The notes: generated by a model not told the origin, from the sequence alone. Numbered from the stretch's first letter, positions 1 through 6,904 are shown. The stretch: 18,152 bases of DNA from an uncultured Neisseriaceae bacterium (GCA_937952895.1 CALFYC010000034.1:1-18152); one strand, 5' to 3'. Made by a program: numbers and translations.

Positions 1-300
1 CTGCCAATCAGCGGATGGCCCAGTCGCGGATCGTTTTGGCCGGCCTCTGTTCCGCAGCTCATATCGCCACCGCAGACCTTGCTAATCAAGAAAACGACGT
101 CGCGGACGTCCTGTTGATCACCAACCCGCGGCACCTTTGCGACCAAAACAAATTGCGGCCAGGACTTGTGCCACCGGTATCCAGCGCAGGTCAATCATGG
201 AAACGCTTTCCTTGCCGAAGAATTAATAAACAGATGGGACATTTCCAAAACGATTTAGGCTCAGGGCCCATTAAATTCGTTGTGCTGGCTGCCAGCCATT
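1..300. other. GC-rich segment of foreign composition, no supported gene
   Basis: By hand count, 105 of the first 180 bases are G or C (58%), whereas 361-420 has 15 of 60 (25%) and the rest of the window is similarly AT-rich. The composition falls gradually between about 215 and 310. One plus-strand frame is open for 95 codons (15-302) and one minus-strand frame is open from about 197 to the window edge. Neither has a motif, a ribosome binding site or a codon pattern I can recognise. It may be the end of a horizontally acquired element, a decayed gene, or an assembly join at a contig end. Confidence 0.5.
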
Positions 301-373
301 GATTCATTAGCAGGATCAAGAGGATATAAAAGCTCTCGAATGATCTTCGCATAAACAATTTTCTCATCTTTAG

Positions 374-430
374 CCTCATTTTCTATTTCGTTTATTAATA
401 TCTTTATTTCTTCTTCTTCTTGTGTCATGT
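374..430 (+). pseudogene. Lipoprotein signal peptide without a start codon
   Basis: The frame of the downstream lipoprotein stays open upstream of its first GTG (422) to a TAG at 371-373. It reads PHFLFRLLISLFLLLLVSCN, a textbook lipoprotein signal: a basic residue, a long Leu/Ile core and a lipobox L-V-S-C. There is no ATG, GTG or TTG between the TAG and codon 422, and neither other frame offers an ATG that a single frameshift could join. The true N-terminus appears lost, or translation starts at a rare codon such as ATA at 398. The poly-CTT tract at 410-421 is a possible slippage site. Confidence 0.6.
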
Positions 431-1843
431 AATGGCGGAGGAGGAGGTGGAGGAAGTACTGGAAGTGGCGTTACTCCACCATCGCCTTCAGCCAATACTA
501 TTAGTTATGATTATAATAATAAACAACAATATGCAACTCCATATTTTGTTACCAGTTCAAAATCCATTGGGTTTCCTTGCATAAAAGTTGTAAATTTTAT
601 TGCTGAACCAGATAAAAGCGGTAATTCAGTTGTTGGTGAATTTGATTTAATAAATAATTGTAGTACTTCACAAAATTTAAGTGGCTTACAGATAACTTAT
701 TCTTCAGTGAACCGCAGTATTGCATTACATCCACAAAATTTAAGTGTAAATTATATAAGTGGAGTATCTCTAGCTCAAGGAGAAACGGATTCAAGTGTGT
801 ATACAACTTCAGCAAGTAGAGCAAATTATATTATGACTACTCTAAATACTAAAGCTGTATTAAATGCAGCAAATTTAGCACATTTTACCTATTCTTATAA
901 AAGTGAAGCTATTGGATCAGATGCTAAAAATTTTAGATTATCTGTAACTGGACAAACGCCCACTCATAATTCAACTTTAAATGTAATCCTAGATACAACT
1001 GATTTAAATTCTGTATGTCATACAGCTAATTCTTGTAGTTTTACCCTCCATATTTATGGTCAGGGTGGAAATTTTTATGAAAATCAAACAATTACTAATG
1101 ATAAAGATGGAAAAACAATATATAAATTTGAACATTTAAATCCTGGGGAATATGTGGTTTCACTATCTGGGTTACCCAAACAAGTTCAAGCAACTTTTTC
1201 AAATGCAGAGAAATTTATTCAGTTAGATTCTGGTGAAGTTCAAGATATTAATATTAGATTATCACCAAGTCCAACTGGAACAGGAAGTTTTAAAGTTAGT
1301 GTAGTTAATCCAGAGTCATCTTTGTTTGGTGAAATTCCAATGGTTGCTCATTATCAAGATAAATATAGTAGTGCTAGTCTTTTTAATAAAGACTCCTACC
1401 AAGGAATTATTTATGATGTGCCAGTTGGTGATTGCCTATTAGAGATTAACGGAGTTGCTGATGCAGGTAGTGGTAAATACTATAATTTTCCATTACATAA
1501 ATTTGAAGTTATTGAAAATCACATAAGTGAAGTAGGTCCAATTGAAGCTACTAAAATTGAACCAGAATTAGTTAGTGAAATATTTGAAATTGTTGGATTA
1601 GATAAGCATGATAGCGTAGAATTGGTATTTACTGATGCTTTAGGTTATAAATTTAATCGAGAAACATTAACAGAAAATGTGCCAAATGTCTTATTAAATG
1701 CAACATTTAAGTTTGTCAAAGGTGATCGTGTAACGGTTAACCTAATACCAAGTAACAAGACTAAGTATAAACCATTTGCGCCAATTACTTTTACAGTGAC
1801 TGAGAATCAAAGTATAGTATTTAATATACTTCAGTCTCAATAA
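422..1843 (+). CDS. Putative secreted lipoprotein of unknown function (5' end disrupted)
   Basis: The GTG at 422 gives 473 residues starting M-S-C-N followed by seven glycines. The Cys at residue 3 is the lipidation Cys of the lipobox LVSC encoded just upstream, so GTG 422 is only the first available start codon and not the likely native one. After a Gly/Ser/Pro linker (residues 4-25), the body is rich in Asn, Ser and Thr and predicted to be mostly beta-strand, as in extracellular domains. There are four scattered Cys besides the lipid Cys. I recognise no catalytic motif or family. The final residues around 450-473 look like a beta-sandwich strand. tRNA-Val starts 8 bases after the stop. If the missing start is real the gene is probably not expressed; the intact long frame suggests the loss is recent or the start is non-standard. 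Confidence 0.7.
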   Translation: MSCNGGGGGGGSTGSGVTPPSPSANTISYDYNNKQQYATPYFVTSSKSIGFPCIKVVNFIAEPDKSGNSVVGEFDLINNCSTSQNLSGLQITYSSVNRSIALHPQNLSVNYISGVSLAQGETDSSVYTTSASRANYIMTTLNTKAVLNAANLAHFTYSYKSEAIGSDAKNFRLSVTGQTPTHNSTLNVILDTTDLNSVCHTANSCSFTLHIYGQGGNFYENQTITNDKDGKTIYKFEHLNPGEYVVSLSGLPKQVQATFSNAEKFIQLDSGEVQDINIRLSPSPTGTGSFKVSVVNPESSLFGEIPMVAHYQDKYSSASLFNKDSYQGIIYDVPVGDCLLEINGVADAGSGKYYNFPLHKFEVIENHISEVGPIEATKIEPELVSEIFEIVGLDKHDSVELVFTDALGYKFNRETLTENVPNVLLNATFKFVKGDRVTVNLIPSNKTKYKPFAPITFTVTENQSIVFNILQSQ

Positions 1844-1851
1844 GTGTTAAT

Positions 1852-1928
1852 AGGAAGTTAGCTCAGTTGGTTAGAGCGCTACGTTGACATCGTAGAGGTC
1901 GTTGGTTCGAATCCAATACTTCCTACCA
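1852..1928 (+). tRNA. tRNA-Val (anticodon GAC)
   Basis: The cloverleaf can be drawn in full. The 7-bp acceptor stem is AGGAAGT (1852-1858) with ACTTCCT (1918-1924). The D arm carries AGCTCAGTTGGTTAGAGC. The anticodon stem is CTACG/CGTAG with loop TTGACAT, giving anticodon GAC. The T arm is GTTGG-TTCGAAT-CCAAT. Discriminator A1925 is followed by an encoded CCA (1926-1928). Total length is 77 nt. Confidence 0.96.
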
Positions 1929-2002
1929 AAAATTAATATCCAAAATTTGTAAACTCATCCATTAAATTGGTTAAATGGTTTAATTTATTGATAAGTTATT
2001 TC

Positions 2003-2011
2003 TGTTATAAT
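2003..2011 (+). promoter_or_regulatory. Extended -10 promoter candidate for lipA
   Basis: TGTTATAAT is a perfect -10 hexamer (2006-2011) with the TGn extension; no good -35 box lies at the right distance. It sits 43 bases before the lipA start. The same TGTTATAAT occurs upstream of the ABC-F gene (4467-4475). Confidence 0.5.
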
Positions 2012-2053
2012 TACATCCTTAGGTAATTATGTCTTTTTAAAAGTAGAGTTAAA

Positions 2054-2998
2054 ATGATAATTGATAATAGTCAAGGGGTCAAACATCGCGACTCAAATAA
2101 GACTGCGCGTATTCCTATCAAAATTGTACCTTTAGCCGAACCACTAAAAAAACCAGAATGGATCAAGGTTAAATTACCTACTGGTGAAAAATTCAATTCA
2201 GTTAAAAGTTTACTTAGAGAAAATAAATTACATACAGTGTGTGAAGAAGCTAGTTGTCCAAATATTGGAGAGTGTTTTAGTAAAGGCACCGCTACTTTTA
2301 TGATAATGGGTGATATTTGTACTCGAAGATGCCCTTTTTGTGATGTAGGTCATGGTAGACCAAATCCCTTAGATTCGAATGAGCCTAAACAAATAGCTAA
2401 ATCAGTGCAAATTCTTAAATTAAAATACGTGGTAATTACTAGCGTTGATCGAGATGATTTGCGCGATGGTGGAGCTGCTCATTTTGTAGAGTGTATTAAA
2501 GAGATTAGAGCATTAAGTCCTGAAACACGAATTGAGATTTTAGTTCCAGATTTTAGGGGAAGGTTAGATAAAGCTTTAGAAATATTAGCAACTAATCCAC
2601 CAGATGTATTAAATCATAATTTAGAAACAGCACCTAGAATATATAAACAAATTCGTCCAGGATCTGATTATTTACATTCGTTAACTTTACTGAGTAAATT
2701 TAAACAATTATGTCCATCAGTGCCGACCAAATCAGGGATTATGGTAGGCCTTGGTGAAACTGATGATGAAGTAACTCAAGTTTTAAAAGATATGCGCGAA
2801 CATAATATCGATATGTTGACATTGGGACAATATTTACAACCATCCAAGCATCATACTCCGGTAGTCCGCTATATGCACCCAGATAAATTTAAAGAATTTG
2901 AAGAACTTGCCTATTCTTTGGGATTTAAGCATGCTGCAGTAGGAGCATTGGTTAGATCTAGTTATCATGCTGATGAACAGGCTAGTCATGTCGAATAA
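2054..2998 (+). CDS. lipA: Lipoyl synthase
   Basis: Radical-SAM enzyme that inserts two sulfur atoms into protein-bound octanoyl groups, making the lipoyl cofactor of pyruvate and 2-oxoglutarate dehydrogenases and the glycine cleavage system. It is cytosolic. The auxiliary-cluster motif C-x4-C-x5-C is at Cys63, 68 and 74 (CEEASCPNIGEC). The radical-SAM motif C-x3-C-x2-C is at Cys89, 93 and 96 (CTRRCPFC). The C-terminal RSSY (301-304) supplies the serine ligand of the auxiliary cluster. 314 residues is normal. The ATG at 2054 has a weak GTAGAG ribosome site. The partner lipB, often adjacent in proteobacteria, is not here; instead the 3' end overlaps rlmD, suggesting co-transcription. Confidence 0.97.
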   Translation: MIIDNSQGVKHRDSNKTARIPIKIVPLAEPLKKPEWIKVKLPTGEKFNSVKSLLRENKLHTVCEEASCPNIGECFSKGTATFMIMGDICTRRCPFCDVGHGRPNPLDSNEPKQIAKSVQILKLKYVVITSVDRDDLRDGGAAHFVECIKEIRALSPETRIEILVPDFRGRLDKALEILATNPPDVLNHNLETAPRIYKQIRPGSDYLHSLTLLSKFKQLCPSVPTKSGIMVGLGETDDEVTQVLKDMREHNIDMLTLGQYLQPSKHHTPVVRYMHPDKFKEFEELAYSLGFKHAAVGALVRSSYHADEQASHVE

Positions 2999-4328
2999 TA
3001 ATATACCACAAATTAAAGTTACTATTGAATCAATTGATGCTGAAGGTAAAGGTATTGCTAGAGTGGATGGTAAAACTGTTTTTATTCCCGATGTTTTACC
3101 TGATGAAGAAGTATTAATTGAAATTTATAAAACAAAGCCCAAATTTGATTTAGCACGCATCGTTGAAATTATTGAACCAAGTAAGGATAGAATAGAGCCT
3201 GAATGTCCAAATTTTAAGATATGTGGTGGTTGCTCAATTCAACATATAGAATTTAATGCTCAAGTAAGAAATAAAGAAAAAGTTTTATTAGATAACTTAA
3301 AACATATCGGACGAGTTGATGTGGCTAATATTTTGCCACCTATTTTAGGTAAATCTTGGGGTTATCGTCATCGGGCACGCTTATCTGCTCGTTATGTGGA
3401 AAAAAAAGGTGGCGCTTTAGTTGGTTTTCATGAAAAAGCCTCATCTTACGTTGCAGATATTCATGAATGTTTAATTTTACCTAAGCATATTTCTGATTTA
3501 ATTCCAGAACTAAGGGCGCTTTTAACTAAATTATCCATTAAAGATCGTATCCCGCAAATAGAGGTTGCAATAGGAGATCAAATTAGTGTTTTAGTGTTGC
3601 GAGTAATGGAAAATTTATCTTTAGCTGATGAAAATTATATTAAAGAATTTATTGATAAATCTTCAACAACAGAACATCCAATTCAAATATGGCTACAGCC
3701 AAAAGGTCCAGATAGTTGTTATCCATTTTACCCAATTAGTGCTCCAATGCTTAGTTATACTTTACCAAAATCACAAATTGAAATTCAATTCTATCCAACT
3801 GAATTTACTCAAGTAAACCCAGAACTTAATCAACAAATGGTAGATCAAGCAATTCGATTACTTAATTTGAATGAAAATGATATTGTTTGTGATTTCTTTT
3901 GTGGAATTGGTAATTTTACTTTAGCTATTGCTAAATTAGCTAAACATGTAAAAGGAATAGAAGGTAGTGAAGCTCTAACTAGGCGTGCTTTAGAAAATGC
4001 CTTACACAATAACTTAGCTGATAAAACAGATTTTTCGCCTATGAATTTATTTCAAATTAATGCAGAATCATTAGCTAGCTTGGGTAAATTTGATAAGTGG
4101 TTAATTGATCCTCCTAGAGATGGAGCTAAAGAATTAGTTGCTGCAATTACTCCAGAGATTGCGCCATCATTAATCGTATATGTTTCATGTAATCCAGCAA
4201 CACTCGCAAGAGATGCAAATACTTTGGTTCATGAGCATCGTTATAAATTAATTCATGCTGGAGTTATGAATATGTTTCCACACACTTCACATGTTGAATC
4301 AATTGCGGTTTTTATAAACCAACAATAG
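2988..4328 (+). CDS. rlmD: 23S rRNA (uracil-1939-C5)-methyltransferase RlmD
   Basis: SAM-dependent methyltransferase that makes m5U1939 in 23S rRNA (RumA family). Domains in order: TRAM RNA-binding domain (about 5-64); [4Fe-4S] ligands Cys73, Cys79, Cys82 (CPNFKICGGC) and Cys161; the family motif FTQVNP (273-278); the SAM-binding loop DFFCGIGNFTLA (about 302-313); DPPRDGA (374-380); and the catalytic nucleophile Cys401 in SCNP. I chose ATG 2988 (MSNNNIPQ, 446 residues) over the in-frame ATG at 2967, because residues before it do not fit the family start and 2988 gives an ordinary 11-base overlap with the end of lipA. The four Cys ligands favour RlmD over RlmC or TrmA. Confidence 0.93.
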   Translation: MSNNNIPQIKVTIESIDAEGKGIARVDGKTVFIPDVLPDEEVLIEIYKTKPKFDLARIVEIIEPSKDRIEPECPNFKICGGCSIQHIEFNAQVRNKEKVLLDNLKHIGRVDVANILPPILGKSWGYRHRARLSARYVEKKGGALVGFHEKASSYVADIHECLILPKHISDLIPELRALLTKLSIKDRIPQIEVAIGDQISVLVLRVMENLSLADENYIKEFIDKSSTTEHPIQIWLQPKGPDSCYPFYPISAPMLSYTLPKSQIEIQFYPTEFTQVNPELNQQMVDQAIRLLNLNENDIVCDFFCGIGNFTLAIAKLAKHVKGIEGSEALTRRALENALHNNLADKTDFSPMNLFQINAESLASLGKFDKWLIDPPRDGAKELVAAITPEIAPSLIVYVSCNPATLARDANTLVHEHRYKLIHAGVMNMFPHTSHVESIAVFINQQ

Positions 4329-4362
4329 CTATTCTATTTAGACATAAATTAAGAATAAAGTT

Positions 4363-4431
4363 GTTAGTGTCTCAGTTTGAATGATAATCCTTTGATGATA
4401 GAATATAGATTTCTGAAACTGAGACACTACC
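4363..4431. mobile_element. Miniature inverted-repeat element (MITE-like), copy 1
   Basis: This 69-bp element has terminal inverted repeats GTTAGTGTCTCAGTTT (4363-4378) and AAACTGAGACACTACC (4416-4431), 15 of 16 positions complementary. It is flanked by perfect 8-bp direct repeats ATAAAGTT (4355-4362 and 4432-4439), the expected footprint of a transposition event. It has no coding capacity. A diverged relative lies at 8359-8421. It begins 34 bases after rlmD, where its hairpin could also act as a terminator. Confidence 0.75.
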
Positions 4432-4446
4432 ATAAAGTTAAATTAC

Positions 4447-4475
4447 TTATTGAATTACTCAGTTTATGTTATAAT
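4447..4475 (+). promoter_or_regulatory. Promoter of the leader and ABC-F transcript
   Basis: The extended -10 TGTTATAAT (4467-4475, hexamer 4470-4475) lies 17 bases after a weak -35 TTATTG (4447-4452). Transcription would start near 4482 and give an untranslated leader of almost 180 bases before the ABC-F start, which is long for this genome. Confidence 0.5.
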
Positions 4476-4510
4476 TCCTATATTATTACCTATTTTAGGT
4501 GCAAACAAAA

Positions 4511-4534
4511 ATGAATACTGCTATTTCTGCTTAA
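4511..4534 (+). CDS. Seven-residue leader peptide MNTAISA upstream of the ABC-F gene
   Basis: ATG at 4511 encodes MNTAISA and stops at TAA 4532-4534. A good ribosome site, TTAGGTG, lies about 10 bases upstream, better than anything before the ABC-F gene itself. It sits at the 5' end of the long transcript leader and is followed within 8 bases by competing hairpins. Short stalling peptides in this position are known upstream of msr, vga and other antibiotic-resistance ABC-F genes; assigning this role here is inference. The ORF is too short to prove by sequence alone. Confidence 0.4.
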   Translation: MNTAISA

Positions 4535-4541
4535 ATTACAA

Positions 4542-4568
4542 CTTATCGATAAGACTCGTTATCCGAGT
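4542..4568 (+). promoter_or_regulatory. Set of mutually exclusive hairpins (attenuator-like)
   Basis: Four consecutive segments can pair as 1:2, 2:3 or 3:4. CTTATC pairs with GATAAG (4542-4553). GATAA (4548-4552) pairs with TTATC (4559-4563). ACTCG (4554-4558) pairs with CGAGT (4564-4568). This alternation is typical of leader-peptide attenuators, but each stem is only 5-6 bp and no clear U-run follows, so translational control is as likely as termination. Confidence 0.35.
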
Positions 4569-4605
4569 TATTATTCAATTTCAATAATTTTAATTTAAAT
4601 AAAGT

Positions 4606-4632
4606 CTAGTTAATATAATTATATTAATCTAG
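4606..4632. repeat. AT-rich palindrome before the ABC-F gene
   Basis: TTAATATAATTATATTAA (4610-4627) is a perfect 18-base palindrome, flanked by CTAG on each side (4606-4609 and 4629-4632, one extra base on the right). It ends 27 bases before the ABC-F start codon. It could be a dimeric regulator site or the last hairpin of the leader RNA. Confidence 0.45.
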
Positions 4633-4659
4633 TTATTTATTAGTAGAAAGATATAGAAT

Positions 4660-6111
4660 ATGCAGTATATCCAACATCAGCCAATTTTAATCAACGATTT
4701 AATTATTAATTTTCAGAATAAGTATTGTTTAAGTAAGCCATTTACCACTCAAATTTATTATGGTTCGAGAATTGGAGTTATTGGCCGTAATGGGTGCGGT
4801 AAATCTAATTTAATTAAGCTTATTGCTAAAAATCTAACTTGTGATGAAGGATCTATAACTATTCCAGAAGATGTGATTTTAGGTTATATTCCGCAGTTAA
4901 TTATGAGTAATGATGATGAATTAAGTGGTGGACAAAGATTTAATAAACAGTTAAGTAAAATAGTTGGATTAAATCCAAACCTATTACTATTAGATGAACC
5001 AACGAATCATCTTGATACTCATAATCGTGAAGCTTTATTTGGTTTTTTAAGACGTTATCAAGGGACTTTAATTACAATTACTCATGATCTTGAATTACTC
5101 AATTATATCGATACAATTTGGCATATGGTTAATGAAGAAATCCATCAATTTAATGGTTCATATCATGATTATATGTATCAATATAAAAACGAACAAAATA
5201 ATTTACTTAGTAAAGTGCAAGAATTAAAGTATGAGAAAAAACAAGCACATCAAAGCTTAATGCAAGAACAAAAACGTGCTAAAAATAGTCGTCAACAAGG
5301 TGAAAAGCATATTAAAGAACGTAAATGGCCAACTATAACTAGTGGTGCTAAAGCTCGTCGGGCAGAGATTACTACTGGCAAAAATAAACAGCAGATTGAA
5401 CAAAATCGCCAAGATGCAATGGAAGGTTTAAAAAAATTATATATTCCAGAAGTTATTATTCCAAAATTTGATTTGAATGTAAGCTATAGCAATCCTAATA
5501 GCTTCATTATAACTATTGATAATGGAACATGTGGTTATTTAAATAATAATGAAACAACTTTAAATAATATAAATATACAGATTAAAACTTCAGAGAAAAT
5601 TGTTTTAGAGGGAAATAATGGATCTGGTAAATCAACTTTGTTGAAGGCAATTTTAAATGATCCCGGAATTAATAAAACTGGAATTTGGAATTGTCCTGAT
5701 ATTAGTTGTATTGGTTATGTTGATCAGCATTACTCTAATTTAGACGAAGATTTATCTGCAATAGAATTAATGCAAAAATTAGTCCCGAATTGGTTAAATG
5801 CAGAAATCCGCAATCATTTAAATAGGTTTTTATTACGAAAAAATGAAGAAGTCAATTTGAAAGTTAAATTACTTTCAGGTGGTGAGAAAGTACGTTTAAA
5901 TTTAGCTTTAATTGCAGCAAAACCACCAAAATTATTGATTTTAGACGAAGTTACTAATAATATTGATTTAGAAACAAAAAATCACTTATCTCAAGTTTTA
6001 AAATTGTATCCAGGTGGGTTTATTCTGGTTTGTCATGAGGCACATTTTGTAAAAGAGCTGCCAATTGATAATTATTATATAATTAAAGAGCAAACTCTTA
6101 TTAGTAAATAG
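4660..6111 (+). CDS. ABC-F ATPase, architecture of the antibiotic-resistance (ribosome protection) type
   Basis: A 483-residue soluble protein with two ATP-binding cassettes and no membrane segments. NBD1: Walker A GRNGCGKS (42-49), signature LSGGQ (88-92), Walker B LLLLDEP (108-114), switch His142. NBD2: Walker A GNNGSGKS (318-325), signature LSGGE (405-409), Walker B LLILDEV (425-431), switch His459. Only about 40 residues separate Walker A from the signature in NBD1, so the arm subdomain of EttA/Uup is absent. The charged helical linker between cassettes (about 172-265) is long. Both traits match Msr/Vga-type proteins that displace antibiotics from the ribosome. NBD2 is unusual: DEV for DEP, TNNID for TNHLD, and CHE for SHD at the switch. 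No strong ribosome site precedes ATG 4660; the leader ORF and hairpins upstream suggest induced expression. Substrate is unknown. Confidence 0.85.
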   Translation: MQYIQHQPILINDLIINFQNKYCLSKPFTTQIYYGSRIGVIGRNGCGKSNLIKLIAKNLTCDEGSITIPEDVILGYIPQLIMSNDDELSGGQRFNKQLSKIVGLNPNLLLLDEPTNHLDTHNREALFGFLRRYQGTLITITHDLELLNYIDTIWHMVNEEIHQFNGSYHDYMYQYKNEQNNLLSKVQELKYEKKQAHQSLMQEQKRAKNSRQQGEKHIKERKWPTITSGAKARRAEITTGKNKQQIEQNRQDAMEGLKKLYIPEVIIPKFDLNVSYSNPNSFIITIDNGTCGYLNNNETTLNNINIQIKTSEKIVLEGNNGSGKSTLLKAILNDPGINKTGIWNCPDISCIGYVDQHYSNLDEDLSAIELMQKLVPNWLNAEIRNHLNRFLLRKNEEVNLKVKLLSGGEKVRLNLALIAAKPPKLLILDEVTNNIDLETKNHLSQVLKLYPGGFILVCHEAHFVKELPIDNYYIIKEQTLISK

Positions 6112-6149
6112 CGAATTTTTTGGGGTACAATTTTAGGTAAAGAACTTTT

Positions 6150-6177
6150 TTGAACAGATTGATATTATTTGTTAAAT
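6150..6177 (+). promoter_or_regulatory. Promoter candidate for the four-helix membrane protein
   Basis: A -35 box TTGAAC (6150-6155), a 16-base spacer and a -10 box TTAAAT (6172-6177) lie 52 bases before the start codon at 6229. The match is moderate. Confidence 0.35.
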
Positions 6178-6182
6178 TTTAG

Positions 6183-6220
6183 CCTTATTAACTTAAATTA
6201 ATAAATTATTTTTAATAAGG
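6183..6220 (+). promoter_or_regulatory. Inverted repeat that can hide the ribosome site of the next gene
   Basis: CCTTATTAA (6183-6191) is perfectly complementary to TTAATAAGG (6212-6220). The right arm includes the AAGG of the Shine-Dalgarno sequence AAGGA that serves ATG 6229. If folded in the mRNA, the 9-bp stem would cover the ribosome site; the loop is 20 bases and AT-rich, so stability is modest. Confidence 0.4.
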
Positions 6221-6228
6221 AAAAAATT

Positions 6229-6831
6229 ATGAATGCATTTACTCATGAAATAAATTTAAATAGAGAAAATATTACTTGGAAACCAATTTTTGTAGGAACA
6301 TTGATTGCTTTAAGCTTAGAGGTGTTGCTTAATTTTTTAGGAATTGGACTTGGTCTAGCCAGTCTTGATATGTCAGCAAGTAGTTTATTTAAAACGGGTG
6401 TTGGCTCAATAATTTGGCTTTCACTAACTGGGATATTTGCAATGGCAGTTGCTGGTTTTATTACTGGTAAGGTAAGTTTTATTAATTGTGCAAGAACCCG
6501 TGCTCTACACGGAGTTTTAGTTTGGTCTCTAGCTCTTTTAATTACAGTTATGTCAACGATGACAGTCTCAGGTGCTATTATTGGTGGACCATCTAATGTT
6601 GTTAAAAGTAGTATTGCTACAGTAGGGCAAAAAACTATCCCGGCAACATCCCAATTTACAAATGCAGACACACCACAATCAGCTGCTTCTGATGAAACTA
6701 TTAATAATCAAACAACTAATGAAGCAACCTCTAATTTAGGTAAAGCATCTATGGCAATATTCGTTGCATTTTTATTAAGCTTAATCGCAAGTACTATTGG
6801 GGCAATTTGCGGTAGATCAAAGTCGGTTTGA
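6229..6831 (+). CDS. Four-helix inner membrane protein of unknown function
   Basis: A 200-residue protein with four predicted transmembrane helices at about 18-45, 58-80, 94-118 and 174-195. Helices 3 and 4 are separated by a polar Ser/Thr/Asn-rich loop (about 121-170) that probably lies on one face of the membrane. The N-terminal pattern W-K-P-I-F-V-G-T followed by a Gly-rich first helix ending N-F-L-G-I-G-L-G resembles a group of uncharacterised proteobacterial membrane proteins known to me only as hypothetical. ATG 6229 is preceded by AAGGA, 8 bases upstream. It is flanked by its own promoter candidate and a strong downstream hairpin, so it is probably monocistronic. Confidence 0.75.
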   Translation: MNAFTHEINLNRENITWKPIFVGTLIALSLEVLLNFLGIGLGLASLDMSASSLFKTGVGSIIWLSLTGIFAMAVAGFITGKVSFINCARTRALHGVLVWSLALLITVMSTMTVSGAIIGGPSNVVKSSIATVGQKTIPATSQFTNADTPQSAASDETINNQTTNEATSNLGKASMAIFVAFLLSLIASTIGAICGRSKSV

Positions 6832-6904
6832 AGATTTAATGAATTATAATGGACTTAGAGAATTTGGCAGATGATCTATAATGCTTATTATCTAATGATT
6901 AGTG

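Noticed and set aside
15..302. Plus-strand 95-codon open frame in the GC-rich segment
   Set aside because: No ribosome site, motif or recognisable fold, and long open frames are expected in GC-rich DNA. Kept only as part of the composition anomaly.
191..379. Minus-strand 62-codon open frame with a CPIC motif
   Set aside because: A single C-x2-C is not enough, and the frame crosses the compositional junction with no ribosome site.
261..428. Minus-strand 55-codon frame starting MTQEEEE
   Set aside because: The Glu run is the antisense of the CTT-rich lipoprotein signal peptide, which is the better-supported reading. No ribosome site was seen.
2967..2987. Upstream in-frame ATG for rlmD
   Set aside because: The extra residues MLMNRLV do not fit the family N-terminus and the site has no Shine-Dalgarno; ATG 2988 is preferred.
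6243..6671. Minus-strand 142-codon frame opposite the four-helix membrane protein
   Set aside because: Shadow of a well-supported plus-strand gene; hydrophobic codons read in antisense give long open frames.
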